DNA of 64,000 nucleotides, taken from assembly GCA_033296885.1 (NCBI GenBank), contig MU863987.1:62001-126000 (forward strand), in the 5' to 3' direction. The position numbers and the translations under genes are program-made. The DNA comes from Triangularia verruculosa (lineage: Eukaryota; Ascomycota; Sordariomycetes; Sordariales; Podosporaceae). The notes beneath the pieces were generated by a model that saw nothing but the letters and a program-made list of their open reading frames with translations, was not told the DNA's origin and searched no databases. Positions 20,870-33,427 of the stretch are shown piece by piece (within the stretch, counting starts at the first letter, position 1; each line of letters starts with the position of its first letter).

Positions 20870-22940
20870 TTACGCAATAATCAGCTCCCTCTCTTTGAAC
20901 TCAAGATTGGCAAAGTTTGTCAACTCGCCCATGCCAACTCGGACATAGACATACCCAGTCTCGGCAGCACTTTGCTTGACCAACAGCACATTAAGAGACT
21001 GACACTGTGCATCCTCTTCATCCACATTCCGGGACACGACAACCGCCATGAAAGGGCCAGCAACCTTGTCCCCTCGATCAAATACACCCCAACCAAGAAC
21101 TTCCTTGCCAACACCACCCAATAGGGCATAGCATGCAGCATGCTCCTCAAAATCAAGCAGGTAAGCATGGATATCACAACCCACATCACCCAACTTCTCA
21201 GCGGGAGATCTCATCACTTCCGCAGCCAAGCCCCGAAATAGCAACCGCGCCTCTCTAACCGTTTGATCATCAGGCGTCAATCCATATGGAACACCCCCCA
21301 AAACCTCAGTATGACACTCCACCCTCCCGTCCAGAACAAACGGCTCCCACGCCACTGGTCCCTCCAACGAGGCCCAAGACCAGCTCGGGGCTCGCTGCTT
21401 CCACGTGGTCGTATCCCTCAACTTTACTTCTTCCATCGGTCGATTCTTATCGGCATGCCACATCAGATTCACCGGCAGGATGTTGGTCCCCGGGCCTCCA
21501 ACAGCTACCCCTGCACAAAATGACATGCTATCCGTCGGATCCCTCGCCTTTACATTCGCAATCATACCTTCGATGGCGAAGAGCTTGTCCTCACCGTAGG
21601 TGAGGTTACACGCGGTGTAATTCTGGGCGATGGAGCACCACGCCCAGGCGGAACCCAGCCAGAGGGAGGCGCTGCCGAGACGTTTGTCTTGATGCTACAG
21701 TCAGAGGCAAAATGAGCAGTTAGTTACATGTGTCAAATCTGAAAGGGCATCTACCGCGTACCGCTACTAGGACAAGCCCATCCTCACCGACACTATGACG
21801 GATGCACTCAAAGAACAGTTGTCCAGCAGCGAAGAGGATGATCCGACGGCTGAGGTTGCGCTCCTGGATGACCCAGCCCCGGCTGTTCCATACGCTGGCG
21901 GTGACGACTTTGTCAAAGGATGGAGGATGAGGCCCTACAAAGAAGGTTCGGAGCTTTCTCCCACCACCTCCTGGTGGTTGGTAAGAGAGTTCGACAACAG
22001 GCTGATTAGTAGTGGTGTCCCGAGGGTGAAACAGACCGCCGGTAGATGAGCTGGAACCCGTTGCGGCGATGGTAAGGTGGGCGTTCTGGTATATGAGGCC
22101 CATTTGGGGTGCCTCTCGCAACCAGTCCGGGGTATCGTCTTGGATGATGCAGAGGGCGTCGATCCAGAGGTAGCGAAGGCCAAGGTTTCTGGTTGCGGTG
22201 ACGGCATCGCGGAGGGTTGCTGGCATGGTGCATATGTTGATCCCAGTGGCATGCTCAGCTAGGTTCGACTTGAGGGTGCGAAGCTGTGTGGCTTCTGGAC
22301 CCCAGCAGTAACTCAGCGCTGCGTATGGCCCCATTGCATTCTGACGATCTGTCAGTCGGATGAAGGGGGTTTTATCATGATTGGTACCGACGTCCAACAG
22401 CCTGGTGGGAAAGCGGGTTATGGATGATGTGTCTGCGTCCGCCAAGGGCACAGAGTCGCACTCTGTATGGCTTCTCTGACAGGTATTGAGCCATGTCTGG
22501 ATCTGGTGAAAGGCTCCAGGGGAGTCTGCTGCTGGGTGCAGAGTGCGGCCGGTGACATCGCCGGATAGAGCGGCGTCGCTTGGCTCGTCTGCCCAAGCGT
22601 GCAAAAAGGCTCGGGCATTGGAGTTGGTTACCCCAACTGTTATTCCACAGACCTCACGTCTTGTATGTCCTCCGCTGTGGTATTTGTCCGAAGACAGAAG
22701 CACCTGGTGCACCTTCCCCTTCCTCAGCTTGATCGGGTGAGAGCTTTTGATCAACTCGTCAAGCATCAGCTTGCAAAGCGGACAGCGTCTTGAGGATATC
22801 TCCAGGTCTTCATAGGTTCGATGGTGGTAGCCGAGTTGATGGCCGGTGGATGTCGTGCGTACGGATGAGACTGTATAGGGTGATACACCGCAGCAGAAAT
22901 CGCAGAGTCCCGAGTTGCTTTTAGTGGTGGGAGGGCTCAT
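20870..22940 (-). CDS. HET-domain protein, intact
   Basis: Exons 21762-22940 and 20870-21694, intron 67 nt, phase 0; 667 residues. ATG at 22940 chosen as the first ATG; the frame is open slightly upstream. The N-terminal region has C-D-F-C-C and C-P-L-C-K pairs, typical of the Cys-containing prefix of long HET proteins. The HET core has PYAALSYCWGPEATQLRT, MPATLRDAVTATRNLGLRYLW, IDALCIIQDD, AHLTIAATGSSSSTGGLF and NSRGWVIQERNLSRRIILF. The second exon holds the conserved APSWSWAS block. No lesion visible. Role by family: non-self-triggered incompatibility or cell death. Convergent with the zinc-cluster gene (135-base gap) and not obviously part of the small-gene array. Confidence 0.92.
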
Positions 22941-23550
22941 GTTTGCTCTCGACACAGGTTCATCAGCAAGGTATCAAAGATGGGGATATTGGTTCACGGT
23001 GGAAGGCAAAGGCATCGACGCAGGTTTAACACCCAAACCGATGGTGCCTTTCCTCTCCGCTTTTCGCTCCAATCAAAAACGATTCCCTGCGCTCTTCGAT
23101 TGGCCCCTACAGGCTTGAGAGGGTCGAATACAACCATAATCCAGCTCACATCTGTCCCACGTACCTTACCTACCTACGTTATTCTGATCACACCGAGGTT
23201 ATTAACGCTAGTATTGAGGGTAACAAGGCTCACGATCTGCACCAGATACCGGCGTAAAACATTCTAAAGTTCCTACCTGATTCAAGATTCCTTTCCCAAA
23301 ACTATGTTTCAAGCACCAGACGACTATACCTTATCCATCATATCTTCCATCCCTTTATTTTTATCTAAAACGCCCTCCCCACCTCACCCTCAACTATACT
23401 ATCAGCCCCCACCCCGCTCGCCAACCCTCCCTCTCCTTCCTCCAAAACTCCTCCAACTTTTTCTCCTCCGCATCCAACGATTCCTTCCTCCTCCGTTTAG
23501 CTTGCACCGTACCTAAAATATGACAGGTGAGGCCAGTAGCCTTGTCGTCG
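22941..23550. other. spacer with CT-rich block
   Basis: Promoter of the HET gene and 3' region of the hydrolase. A pyrimidine-rich block lies at about 23340-23510. No gene seen. Confidence 0.55.
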
Positions 23551-24399
23551 CTAAAGCCTTTCAAACTCGTCAGGTAGCGCCTCTCCGTTAACCCAAGCTG
23601 CAACCCCTTGAGCAAAGAGTTCGGGAAACTGCATGTCCCAACCATGTGCTGCCTCCCTCAACACAATCGCTCCTGACCCATCCTCAGGCCACGCCTCACC
23701 ATGGTCAGTCCTCCTACTTCTCAACGCATCCGCCGTCCTCTTGATCATAGGAACGTCATCTCCTTTCGCCCCTGCGATTGATAGAGTTTTAACCTTCAAC
23801 TGCCGCACGTGATCCAAAGAGAATGCCACGATCCAGGGAAACATATCCTGGACCAGCTCCCAGGTGATGTTGCCCCTCATTTCTACTATCAACTCTTTAC
23901 TCAGCTTTAGGCCGAGCAATGAAGCTTGGTACTGGTACACCCATACAGGGAGCCAATCCAGCATGATCTTCATCGTATAATATGTGAATGTTGGCCACTG
24001 CGCCATGAATAATCGTTCCCCAACCGGTGGAGCGGCGCCAGAGACGAAGAGAGAGAGTACGAGATCGGGTCGGTCCAACGCAAGACATTGGGCTATGTAT
24101 CCGCCCATGGAGACTCCAACTACGTGGGCTTTGCCGCCGTGAGCATGCGATCGAATAAGCTGTGCGACATACCGGGCCGAGTTGTCGGTGGTGCCCGGTT
24201 TGATGTGGCGTGACGCGGAATGCAAGGGCAGGTCGGGAACAAGGAGATGGAAGTCAGAGAGGTGTGGAAGGACGAGCGCGAATTCGAGACGACAAGTGAA
24301 GCCTCCGTGGAGAAGGACGATGGTTGTTGGCTTGTCGTCATTCCAAGAGGTGAAGGCCAATGACGCGGCCGGTGAGTCTGCTGATGAAAGTGTGACCAT
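23551..24399 (-). CDS. alpha/beta hydrolase
   Basis: Single-exon, 282 residues from the ATG at 24399; a TTG-initiated extension upstream is not credible. Fold signatures: TIVLLHGGFTCRLEF (oxyanion region near 31), LLVPDLPLH, nucleophile elbow GVSMGGY with Ser about 97, an acid candidate in AGAKGDDVPMI, and the late His in REAAHGWDMQFPEL. The set matches the AB_hydrolase_1 family of esterases, epoxide hydrolases and haloperoxidase-like enzymes; substrate cannot be read from sequence. No signal peptide. Family length is normal (260-300). Complete. Confidence 0.88.
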   Translation of the reverse strand: MVTLSSADSPAASLAFTSWNDDKPTTIVLLHGGFTCRLEFALVLPHLSDFHLLVPDLPLHSASRHIKPGTTDNSARYVAQLIRSHAHGGKAHVVGVSMGGYIAQCLALDRPDLVLSLFVSGAAPPVGERLFMAQWPTFTYYTMKIMLDWLPVWVYQYQASLLGLKLSKELIVEMRGNITWELVQDMFPWIVAFSLDHVRQLKVKTLSIAGAKGDDVPMIKRTADALRSRRTDHGEAWPEDGSGAIVLREAAHGWDMQFPELFAQGVAAWVNGEALPDEFERL

Positions 24400-24639
24400 G
24401 GCGAACAATGTGAAGCTGGATGCTGTTTTGGCGTGAGAATGAGAAGGGCGCGAATATTGGGCCTTTAAGCTCTCGCAACGTGTTGATTCGGGGTCCAATC
24501 TTGATCAAGGTTCAACAGGAGAGTCCGAGTGCCAAGAGATGTTGTCGTCAAGTGGCATTGGCTCGGGTCCACCGTAAAGCCCGAAGAGCAACCCCTGCAA
24601 CCGGTCCGGGCTACTTCAGTTTCCGAGGACTCAAACTAC
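24400..24639. other. hydrolase promoter region
   Basis: Short spacer between the hydrolase start and the MITE; nothing distinct. Confidence 0.5.
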
Positions 24640-24873
24640 CACGTCCTGGACAAAAAAACTGGCACTGCAAAGGGGGAACACAGTATTGAAAGATAGTTAG
24701 TAGGCCTTAAAAGATAGTTAATAAGCCTTAGAAGATATTAAGAATACTTTAAAGGATACTTCTACCGTGTTAAAAGATAGTAATAAGCCTTAAGAAAATA
24801 GTTAATAGGCCTTTTCTACTATTCTTGAGGTGTGATCTTAGTTTGCAGTACCAATTTTTTTATCCACGGCGTG
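24640..24873. mobile_element. MITE copy 1 (234 bp, terminal inverted repeats)
   Basis: No coding capacity. The left end begins CACGTCCTGGACAAAAAAAC and runs on through TGGCACTGCAAA. The right end, read from the other strand, begins CACGCCGTGGATAAAAAAAT and runs on through TGGTACTGCAAA. The roughly 32-base inverted repeats differ mainly by C-to-T-type changes. The element is flanked by ACTAC at 24635-24639 and again at 24874-24878, a possible 5-bp target duplication. The interior is AT-rich and made of degenerate 21-base repeats. A shorter relative lies at 42762-42905 in the opposite orientation. Superfamily not assigned. Confidence 0.8.
24689..24815. repeat. degenerate 21-bp tandem repeat inside MITE 1
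   Basis: About six units built on AAGATAGTTAATAAGCCTTA, with heavy drift in the middle units. The second MITE keeps only one such unit. Confidence 0.7.
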
Positions 24874-26198
24874 ACTACCTACCTACCTTATTGGACTTCG
24901 AGGTTTACAGGTAGGCAAGACGACGACGTGTAGGTAAAATGTTAGAATCAAAAGAGGTTATGTAGCTCAAAGTGGTGTCTTTATATCCAAGTTTGTCATT
25001 GTTAAACTTGTTCCTTATAGCAGTCTGGGGTTTAAATAAGCTTTACAAGCTCGATTTATAGGTAGGTACCTAAGTATACCCTATATACCTCTTTCTCTTT
25101 ATAACCTCAAGAAAAAGGATGCTACTATATCATGAAGATTCGTTGTTATGGTATCTTGAGAAACATTTTTTGCATTAGCGTTTACGGGCACTGCTAGAGA
25201 ACTGTAAGGGGTGTATCTAGGCTCGCGTACTCCCATTCTAAGAACCCGATAGTTCTACTCTCAGATACCTACCAATCTCTGCATCGAAAGGGATGGCATG
25301 AATCCGTAACGCCCTGAGGTATAAATATCTAGAGAAGGTTTCTTAATCTTGCTACGGCTCTCCGCGACCAAACCTTCGGCTTACTAACCTGAAGGTACCT
25401 TAGGCTAGCTCAGCACAACTCGTTACGCAAAGTAAATCCATAAATGTACCTTGATAGCCTTTAACAACTTGCTAAAATGGGAGAGCTTTTATTGAAATCT
25501 TCACGCTATGCTGGCGGCACTGTGAAAGGTTAGGACCAACAAACCGTCTACGTAAGCTCCAGAGCCTCATGACTACATGTAGCATGAGAGAAAGAGAGAT
25601 GAGCTCCAATGGTAACTTCCTATTTTCCTTTTTATTCTTACCTAAGGTACCTTGATCACTTTCATCGCGGTTCGATTGTTCAACGAGCCGCTGATCACTA
25701 CAAGAGAAACAAGGACTGTAAAGTTCGGAGAGAAGGGCAGGGGCTGAGGCATAGCGGCTAAAGTCACTCTCCGCCTGTCAACAAGATACAATATAAAACC
25801 TGCACAGGTACTGGCGGCTTTATAGACAACCCCAATTTACCCAGCACCATACCCCGCGTGCCGGAGATATATTTACATCATGCCAAAGTAAAAATACCAG
25901 CCGCTTGGCGCCGCAATGCCGGATACCCCAGATTTCTATAGATGATCTTGGGGTCCATACCACCCTGATCTACTGATAGCCGTGTTTTCCCATCCAATAT
26001 CGCCATCCATATTCCCGAGACGGTATTCCGTTCGCCCCCCACATGACCCGAAGAAATGCAATGTTTAAGTGCTTGATCAGTGGAGAACAATGAGACAACG
26101 ACTCATGTTGATGATATAACTTCCCCTTCTTCCCTCACGTAGCGCACGCTCCCTATTTTCTTCTCTGGTTTGCAACAGTCCTAGCCATTGTTAGCAAG
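24874..26198. other. AT-rich spacer, no gene seen
   Basis: AT-rich, with repeated CCTACCTA/GGTACCTA-like words and TATATACC stretches. No convincing exon on either strand; it could be RIP-affected repeat debris, which needs a composition scan. Confidence 0.5.
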
Positions 26199-27078
26199 AT
26201 GCTCGCCGAAACTCTCACCGCAGGGCTGCTGCTCATCACGAGCGTCAGCGCTCTCCCGGTGATGAGCCCTTTGGACTACGTCAAGCGTGCCGTCAATCCA
26301 GGAGTTGTCATCAGCCAATGTACCCAGCCGAACATGCTCGCTCTCGCCTACGATGATGGTCCGTACACATACACCTCTCAGCTCGTCGACATCCTCGACA
26401 AGGGTGGCGCCAAGGCGACTTTCTTCTGGTGCGGCACCCTCTACGGATGCATCTACCGCCAGGAAGCCGCCGTCAAGAAGGCCTACGCCTCCGGCCATCA
26501 AGTTGCTTCCCACTCATGGTACAGTACCCCTATTCCGCCCGTTTCCTCCCACTGTTAACAACCGATCATAGGTCCCACAACAGAATGGGCTCGATGAACG
26601 CCAACCAAATCCGCACCGAAATGACCCGTGTAGAAGACGCTCTGGTCAACTTGGTCGGCGTCAAGCCCGCTTATATGCGCCCACCCTATCTCGACACCGG
26701 CGGCCAGTTCTTGAGCACGATGAAGACGATGAACTACAAGGTCATCACCAACGACATCGATTCCGGAGATTGGAACAACGTCAGCCCTCAGCAATCCCAG
26801 CAGCGGTTTCAACAGGCTGGTGCCCGCGGTAATGGGCACATTCCCCTCATGCACGAGGTGTATCCCGGCACGGTGAATACATTGACGCCGTGGTTGATCA
26901 ACTGGGCGAATCAGAATGGCTTGAAGCTTGTGACTGTTGGTGAGTGGCTCACTCGTACACTGTCAGTATCATGGCACGATGCGCTAACTGAGGGAACCTA
27001 GCTGAATGTGTTGGTGACGTTGATGGTGCCTACCAGCCTGGTAACTGGACTGCGAAGGTCGGACCGTATAACTGCTAG
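26199..27078 (+). CDS. secreted polysaccharide (chitin) deacetylase, CE4
   Basis: Exons 26199-26518, 26572-26939, 27002-27078; 254 residues. A signal peptide (hydrophobic TLTAGLLLITSVSALP) leads into a NodB/CE4 domain. Motif 1 is AYDDGP (second Asp about 53 as metal ligand); motif 2 is HSWSH, assembled across the first intron (His 105 and 109); motif 3 is R-P-P-Y; then DIDSGDW; and near the end P-L-M-H-E, where most relatives have H-D. Six or more Cys suggest disulfides. It hydrolyses N-acetyl groups on chitin oligomers or related glycans, presumably outside the cell or in the wall. No chitin-binding module and no GPI signal. Donor/acceptor pairs join in frame (TG|G, G|CT). Confidence 0.9.
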
Positions 27079-27660
27079 AGTACCTGTACCTACCATCTGT
27101 GGGTGGTCAACTACCTACCTTATACACGCAGCCACTTTGCTCCACGGGATGATAAATGTTAATGCTGAGACAATGCGGCAGAGCAAACATGATGAGACTA
27201 AGCCTCGCTGATATTGTTTTGTAGATATGAGCCTTTCATGGGGGAAAAGTATCCACCTGCCCTCATCCACCTACTTGTCACTCTAAGGTAGTCTAGGTGT
27301 CTATTGAAGCTGTCAGTCCTACCGGCTCCAGATCTTAGCTGTTGGTAAGAGCCGGGTTCCACATCTCTGTCATCATTCTGCTCCCCAACCTCGGTGTTAA
27401 AATGCTGAGGCTGGAACCCAAGCCGAAGCCGGGGCTGCTATGTACCTAAAAAAGATGATGAAGCAATTGCGGTTACATTACACGTGCCAATGCCGCTACA
27501 GTTAGTAGCCGACAGCTGGAAACTCGGCCCGAGGTTCATGTATATCATCCAACCGTCATCTTGACACTTCTGCAGCAGCCAGGCAATCTGTCACACCGAG
27601 TCTTGGCTGCAGCCGTGACTTTTGAGGCTGCTCAAGATAAGTCTGTGTTCAGGTTGTTAG
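27079..27660. other. spacer, no gene seen
   Basis: 3' region of the deacetylase; nothing recognised. Confidence 0.5.
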
Positions 27661-28094
27661 CCTCTTTCACTGCTAACCCCCGTCCTTTCGTCAAGCGCGT
27701 CGATCCCGTCTGCCACATATCCATTCGCAAGCCTAGCGCTTTTTCGGAGATACCATGAAGCCCTCACCAACGACATCGCACCGGTACGCCGGCATCCTGC
27801 ATGTCTGGACCTTCACCTACCGCCACTAGGTAAGCACAATCCCCGTTACAACACCAACGTCCCGACAACCTAATGCACCTCTGCCATCACCAACCTGGCA
27901 ATTTATCAGATATCTACCTTTGTTTTGTCAAGCGCTTCCGCCGTGGCGTCCCGCCACCAACGGCAGCTAACTACACCCCACCACCTCCGGCGCCCAAGCT
28001 TTTGAACTCCATCACCGGCCCGGTCTTCAACGCATGGGAAAAGTGGAAAACACGCGAAACAAGCTCCCCTCTACATAGCGGAGCTCCAGTCTAG
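27661..28094 (+). other. possible two-exon C-terminal gene fragment
   Basis: Unresolved. An open frame at 27661-27829 ends at a good donor (CACTAG|GTAAGC). A good acceptor (TTTATCAG) at 27909 restores the frame and leads into 27910-28094, ending GAPV-stop. The joined frame includes LFRRYHEALTNDIAPVRRHP and FVKRFRRGVPPP, then a Pro-rich part and GPVFNAWEKWKTRE. No start was found; an upstream exon would be needed. No family recognised. Confidence 0.25.
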
Positions 28095-31000
28095 ACTTGA
28101 AAGAATCTTCAAGACACACCGCCAGCCTGCGGACGGAAATAGTGTGGAGTACCTCCATCAACGACAACAAACACATGCATGGCACCTGCATGCTGCAAGC
28201 CGCAACGCTAGCAAAGAAAAATCTCGACATCTTTGCATTTCCCCATCAGGGCTTCGAATTTGAGGAAGTTTTTTTTTTTCTTTCCCCTCCCCCTTCGCTT
28301 CCTTCGTGCATTGGCCCGTCGACGCTTTCCCCAGACGCGTTAGCTCCTCGACAAACAGTTTGGTAATAATTACACACAGCTCCTCGGGACGATTTGACCG
28401 CATCTGAAACTTTTCCCACAGATAATTTTTTTCTTTCATGGTGATAATGCCGAATGCGAGTGTCCTTTCTGGTTGACCAAAAAAAAACCCTCGAACAAAT
28501 CAAAAGCACCGACATCGGTTGAACTTTGCGCTCTTTATTTCTGTGGGTACAATTTCGGTGTATTTCCCGTTTCTGTGAGCCTTCGCTTCGGCATTTAGCG
28601 ATCGGTCCCAAAGAAACCGCGGCCCGATGGCTTGGGCAAAGCTCCCGTTCTTTCCAAGCGAGGGCTTGGCCTGAGGATTGCGGTGCACGTAGGGATCGTG
28701 AAGTGTGAGGTTGAGAAGTCGAGATTGTCATCAGATGCCGTCCTTCGCTACACAGTACATCAAGGGACGAAGTGGATTAGATGTATGTTCGGACTCAGGA
28801 ACGGCCGATCCACCGGTGGCACGGCACATATGTAATTAGACCGGCGTGCGGTCCACGCCGGGAGTGGGACGTGATCCGGGGCCAAGCCGGAAATGTGGGG
28901 ACGGTGAAACGCGGCACGCCATGCCAAGGGACTAGATGTGAAGAAGGTCGTGTCTCAATTCAGAGACATCGTCGATATCGATTCCAGTATGCACCTCATC
29001 GATGATCTTCCAACACCGCAAGATTGATATCCGCGGAACGACCGAAACACACGTATTGAAGGCTTTCCTCAAACGACACCATCGCCCAATGTGGTGAAAC
29101 AAGCGTTAGGGTCGGCCGCAAGCGCCCCGCTGTTGCGCTAACAGCTGGGCATAATAAGAAACGAAGTCAGAGATGTCTCGCTTCAGACAAGTGAAGGCCA
29201 ATGAAGCGATATGCAGCAGATTGTCCACAGTTCACGCGACGAGCTAGAGACGCCCCAAAGCGTCGTCATTTTCCATCGACACGAGTTGAGACATTCCAGA
29301 AGGGCTCTAAAACGGGCCCAGGGTCATCGGCACGGGCTCGGAAGACCGAACCGGCACGCGACAAAAAGTTCCTTGGCCGCAATCCTGGCTCTCCATTGGC
29401 TCGCAGATCTCTTCCCATGCGGCAATCTGCACGCCACAAAAAGCCTTCACCCTTGCGTTTGCGGGGGGACTTCATTGGACATCGGAGCTGATTCCGGTGG
29501 GATGAACGGCGATGAGGAACAGGCCATGGACGACCGGTGACCAGGAACTGCGTCGATAATGAAGGTCGTGTGGACTTCAATCTGATCCCAGAGACCTGTG
29601 ACATTGATTGTCGGCACATTCTGCGAAAGTGATCCTCTGGATGATCCCTGGCTATAAATCTCAATGCGCCAGAAATGCTTCTTGTGAAGGCTTACGTGAT
29701 GCTTCCTCCGTACACACCTCCCACTTTTCCCCTCAATCATTACATATCGTGGTAGTCGAGAGATCTGTCAATGGCACTTTCATCATCATGCTAGCGAGTG
29801 TGCCGTCTTGATGCAGGTCGACGAAAATGGAAGTCAACCTGAACACTGGCGTGTTGCGGGTGGTGAGGTTAAAAGCGGGCCAAGCCCACTGGCGATGTCT
29901 AGCCTGTCCCAGTTCCATGCTGGCGGTAGTTCGAGTCCAAGTTTCGTCGAACTCATTGGCTGGCCATCCGCCTGGCCTGATAGCCTCATCTCGTGGCATC
30001 GCGATGGTACCTGTCTCTGGTCATGTACAGTGACAAACGTCTTCGGCGGCCCCTGAAGCAGCGGTTTTCCTTACCTGATTCGACCTTTATTGCATGCTTG
30101 AGCGATACGATCAATGGCCGAAACGGGGCAGCTGAGTGATGGCGTCTTTCTGTAGATGGAAGAAACGTCATCTCAGGCTCTTGCAGCAAACCCATCCTAT
30201 CAGGACAAAAGTCCAATGCGACGAAAGTGCCAGTTTGGCACGTCTTGGCATGCCCACGAGCGCCGGTGACATGATACAAAGTGATAGCCCTCCACTGATC
30301 AAAAGCGCCATCGCGAAGCCAAGAGCGCCGGTGATGCGGTTTCGGTTATTAGCGTCTTTTTGCACCGTGTTGTATGTCGTTCCTTAGATTCAGGATAGTT
30401 CAGCCTGATTCTGGAAGTCTTGGGCTCAGTCTCATCGTCGACCGGACGACGTCGTGAGGAGACGAATGGAAATGACCGAAACAAGGTGAAAGGACAGCAT
30501 GAAGATACTACCTAGGCAAAAGCATATATGCCGAAGGTAGCATTGATGAAGAATAAAAGAAGGAAGCTCGGCAACTCATTCGGACGGGCCGAAGACTGTT
30601 CATGTCGACGCCGATCCTCTAACTTGACCATCAAGGTGCTGAGCGGCAGAGATGCTGCCCGTTATGGCCAACTGTGCTATCCATCAGCACCAGGTTCAGA
30701 GTCTAGACCATTGCCTCTGGGGAGCAGGAGAGGATTCGCAAAAACAACATCACCTGCCATATCCAGAAGTTTGTTATCAGAAGTTGAACGGTGAAGGATG
30801 AAAGCTTCTCTCGGTGAGGGTGGTGTCGCAGGATGGTGGTATCTTCGGCTCTTCTCGCTGGTCAAGCCGAGAATCCCCACTTGTTCAGCACTGGGACCTG
30901 CCCAATCTGGGGCGTTGGGTTGATGATTTGTCGTCCTGGACAAACTGGCAGTGTGGATAAGCCCATGGGCGGAGCTGGTGGGATGAAGCGGATGAAGGCT

Positions 31001-33145
31001 CTGGCGATTCATGAGACAGACGCAGACGATGACTCGCGTGATTGCGCTCACCGAGGGCTTGGCAGCCTTTGTTGGAAGGAAGTGAAGCTTCCAAAAAGCT
31101 TCCAAAGTGGCCCTTGACAACCTGGCCGGGTAAATGCCTGCAGAGCGAGGCAATTTTCCACGTGTTCCCGGCGAGCTTTGACAGTTCGATTGCTTCCTGC
31201 TCCACCACTGGTCCAGACATCCCGAGACCCGTTCATTACCCTCAACCAGGTCTTCCTTGTGAATCGAGTTCGAGTTCGTGTCGCGCTGCTGCTCTTTGCT
31301 GACCTCTTCGGGGTTTCGGCATGTGATGGCAGGCTCCGTTGTTTTCGGGTTTGCGGTGCGACAGAAAACCTGTCAGGCCGCAAGACATCAGATGAAGGAA
31401 TCCTTCCATGACCACGGACCACGGATCGGACCCTGGGCATCAACCATCGACAAAGCTTCTGTCGGGGGATCCTCCTCTGCCCCAGGAAATCCTCGTGGCC
31501 TCGCTGTTCACATCAGTGCTCACCTTGACCGGTGCGGGTCAAACGTTCGTGCAGAGGAGGATTGAGCGCGGTCAGCGCGCTCACCTGGCCGGAATCTCCG
31601 CTCTCCCAAGACTTTTTGGTGATGGTGGTGCATTGGCCCATCACGGAGGGGCCCTATGGAGGAAGGTGCACCGAAGTCCCGAGCAAAGCCTTTTCCCCCA
31701 TGGTTTCGCACCCTGAATGTATTTCACAGCACGGCAGACAGCCACGTGCTCGAGACCTGGTGCGTCCTCTCTCGCTCGCGCCTCTCGCCTGCGCTTATGC
31801 TTCTGTGTAGCCGTTGCGATACAGGCGCTGGTTCGCTGTCATGTTTGCGCCTCGACCTGGCCTGTTCCAGTCCGAGTCCTGTGGCTTGCTCTGGGCTGCT
31901 CGAGCTGCTCCGTGCCTCGCTTGTGAACACCTCCGCCCACGTGCCCATGGAACCTCAAGGTCGCCTGGCTAGGTGGGAAGCCTTGGTCGCTACAGAGGAG
32001 GCAACATGTCAGAGGAGAGGGAAAGCACGGTAGAGCAGCTCAGGCTGGTCTTTCAAGCGCGATGGGATGGAGCATTTTGGGTTGGGCAGGTTGATGGTGA
32101 CCCAAAATGAGGGTACAGCGGCAATCGGTAGTGGGTACTTCGGCCAAGCCCCTCAACGCCTCAGGTCCCGACCGTTCTGGCTCTCCGTTTCCACCTCAGC
32201 TGTTCCGCTCCTTCTCACCCAAGGCATCACAGCCGGTACCTACCTGCCTCCTCAAGAACAGTCCAGCCAACTCCCTGACTGGAGTTGGGCTGGCTCGACC
32301 GTTTTTACTTGGCCGGCAATCCTGCCTGGACTGCCGAAGCCAGACTCTTTGTGGTGGATAGCATCAGAACATATCCGTAACAATGCCTCCGCTCCTGAAC
32401 GGCTTCTGAGACGAGTGTGGCTCGACCGGTTCTCTCAAACACACTTGCTGGTAGAAACGCACTCTTTGACGGTCTCTTGGAACCGAATAGCGCGAGAAGC
32501 GCAATGCGATGGTGATGCCATTTTGGGTTTAGGGAAATCATCACGATGGTGCGAGACAGCCCTTTTGAGCATGGCTCGTCTCAGTTTCACCCCATTTAGG
32601 ATCTCAAAAGAATGGTGCCAGATTTCCTTCCAAGCTTCCATTTCCCACAAGGGCAGCCCTGCCCCCGCTTCTCTCACCCCCCTCCTCGGCCCGGCTCAAT
32701 CGAGGCCCCTGTCCCCTGTTGATGCTGAAAAGACGCTGGTAACTGTACATACCGAGCATGGGGCTTGTCCAAGTCCCCCTGTCCTAGCTCTGTCGCGCCC
32801 CTCCACTGAAGCTAGCTGCTCCAGTAGTGCATATTTCCCGACCCCTACCTTCAAAAAAGACCCAGCCGTCGAGTCTGCATGGTTGACAGCAAGGATTCCT
32901 GGTCTCGCTCTCCGGGTGACAGCTTGACCTGGGTGCAGTCGAACTTGTTTAAGAAGTACAGTACTCCTCTCCAACATCCCACGATATCTCAACCTTAAAT
33001 TCAACGTCATTCCCAAGCTCTACCGCCTTCAGAATTCCTAAACGAACGAGACCACTGATCACCAGTACCAAGACTCAACAACACCACCTCACCACCAACC
33101 ACCACAACCACCACAACCGCCACCACACATATCAACTCAGTCAAA
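28095..33145. other. gene-poor interval, no gene supported
   Basis: Five kilobases with many short overlapping ORFs on both strands but none with recognisable motifs or paired splice sites. Includes T-runs near 28270 and 28430. The longest frame, 32067-32927, is not accepted as coding. The last 100 bases form a CCACCA/CCACAA-rich leader for the next gene. Confidence 0.5.
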
Positions 33146-33427
33146 ATGTGCGACTACACTCAACGAGAATACTCATGCGGCCACTTCCGCTGGATCGCCT
33201 CCAAGTGGTGCCGAGACTACACCCTCACCCACAAGAGGTGTCAACCCAACGTCACACACTTCGAGTACCGGGCAGAGGAGCTCTGTGGTATGTCTTGACC
33301 TCCACCATCCCTCATCTTTCCGAAGCAATATCTAACTAACATACCCTCTACAGGCGAGTGCAAGCCAAAGACCTACCCACCATGGGAGAACATGATCAAG
33401 CGCTCCAACAAGCAGACCCTCTACTAA
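33146..33427 (+). CDS. small Cys/His-rich conserved-type protein
   Basis: Exons 33146-33287 and 33354-33427 (phase 1, G|GC); 71 residues. It reads M-C-D-Y-T-Q-R-E-YSCGHFRWIASKWC, then THKRCQPNV, F-E-Y-R-A-E-E-L and CGEC assembled across the intron, ending K-Q-T-L-Y. Spaced C-G-H, W-C, K-R-C and C-G-E-C suggest a small zinc-binding fold. I have the impression of similar short hypothetical proteins in other Sordariomycetes but cannot name a family. The long CA/CCACAA-rich leader and T-rich 3' flank look like a transcribed gene. Confidence 0.75.

Noticed and set aside
25878..26090. 70-codon frame on minus upstream of the deacetylase
   Set aside because: Short, no motif, lies in AT-rich spacer.
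30910..30945. CGTCCTGGACAAACTGGCA resembling the MITE terminus
   Set aside because: No partner inverted repeat or internal MITE sequence nearby; too short to call a copy.
32067..32927. 286-codon open frame on plus
   Set aside because: Starts in a region with no promoter-like features; Ser/Pro/Leu-rich with no motif, and several other frames in the same stretch are also open, as expected from composition.
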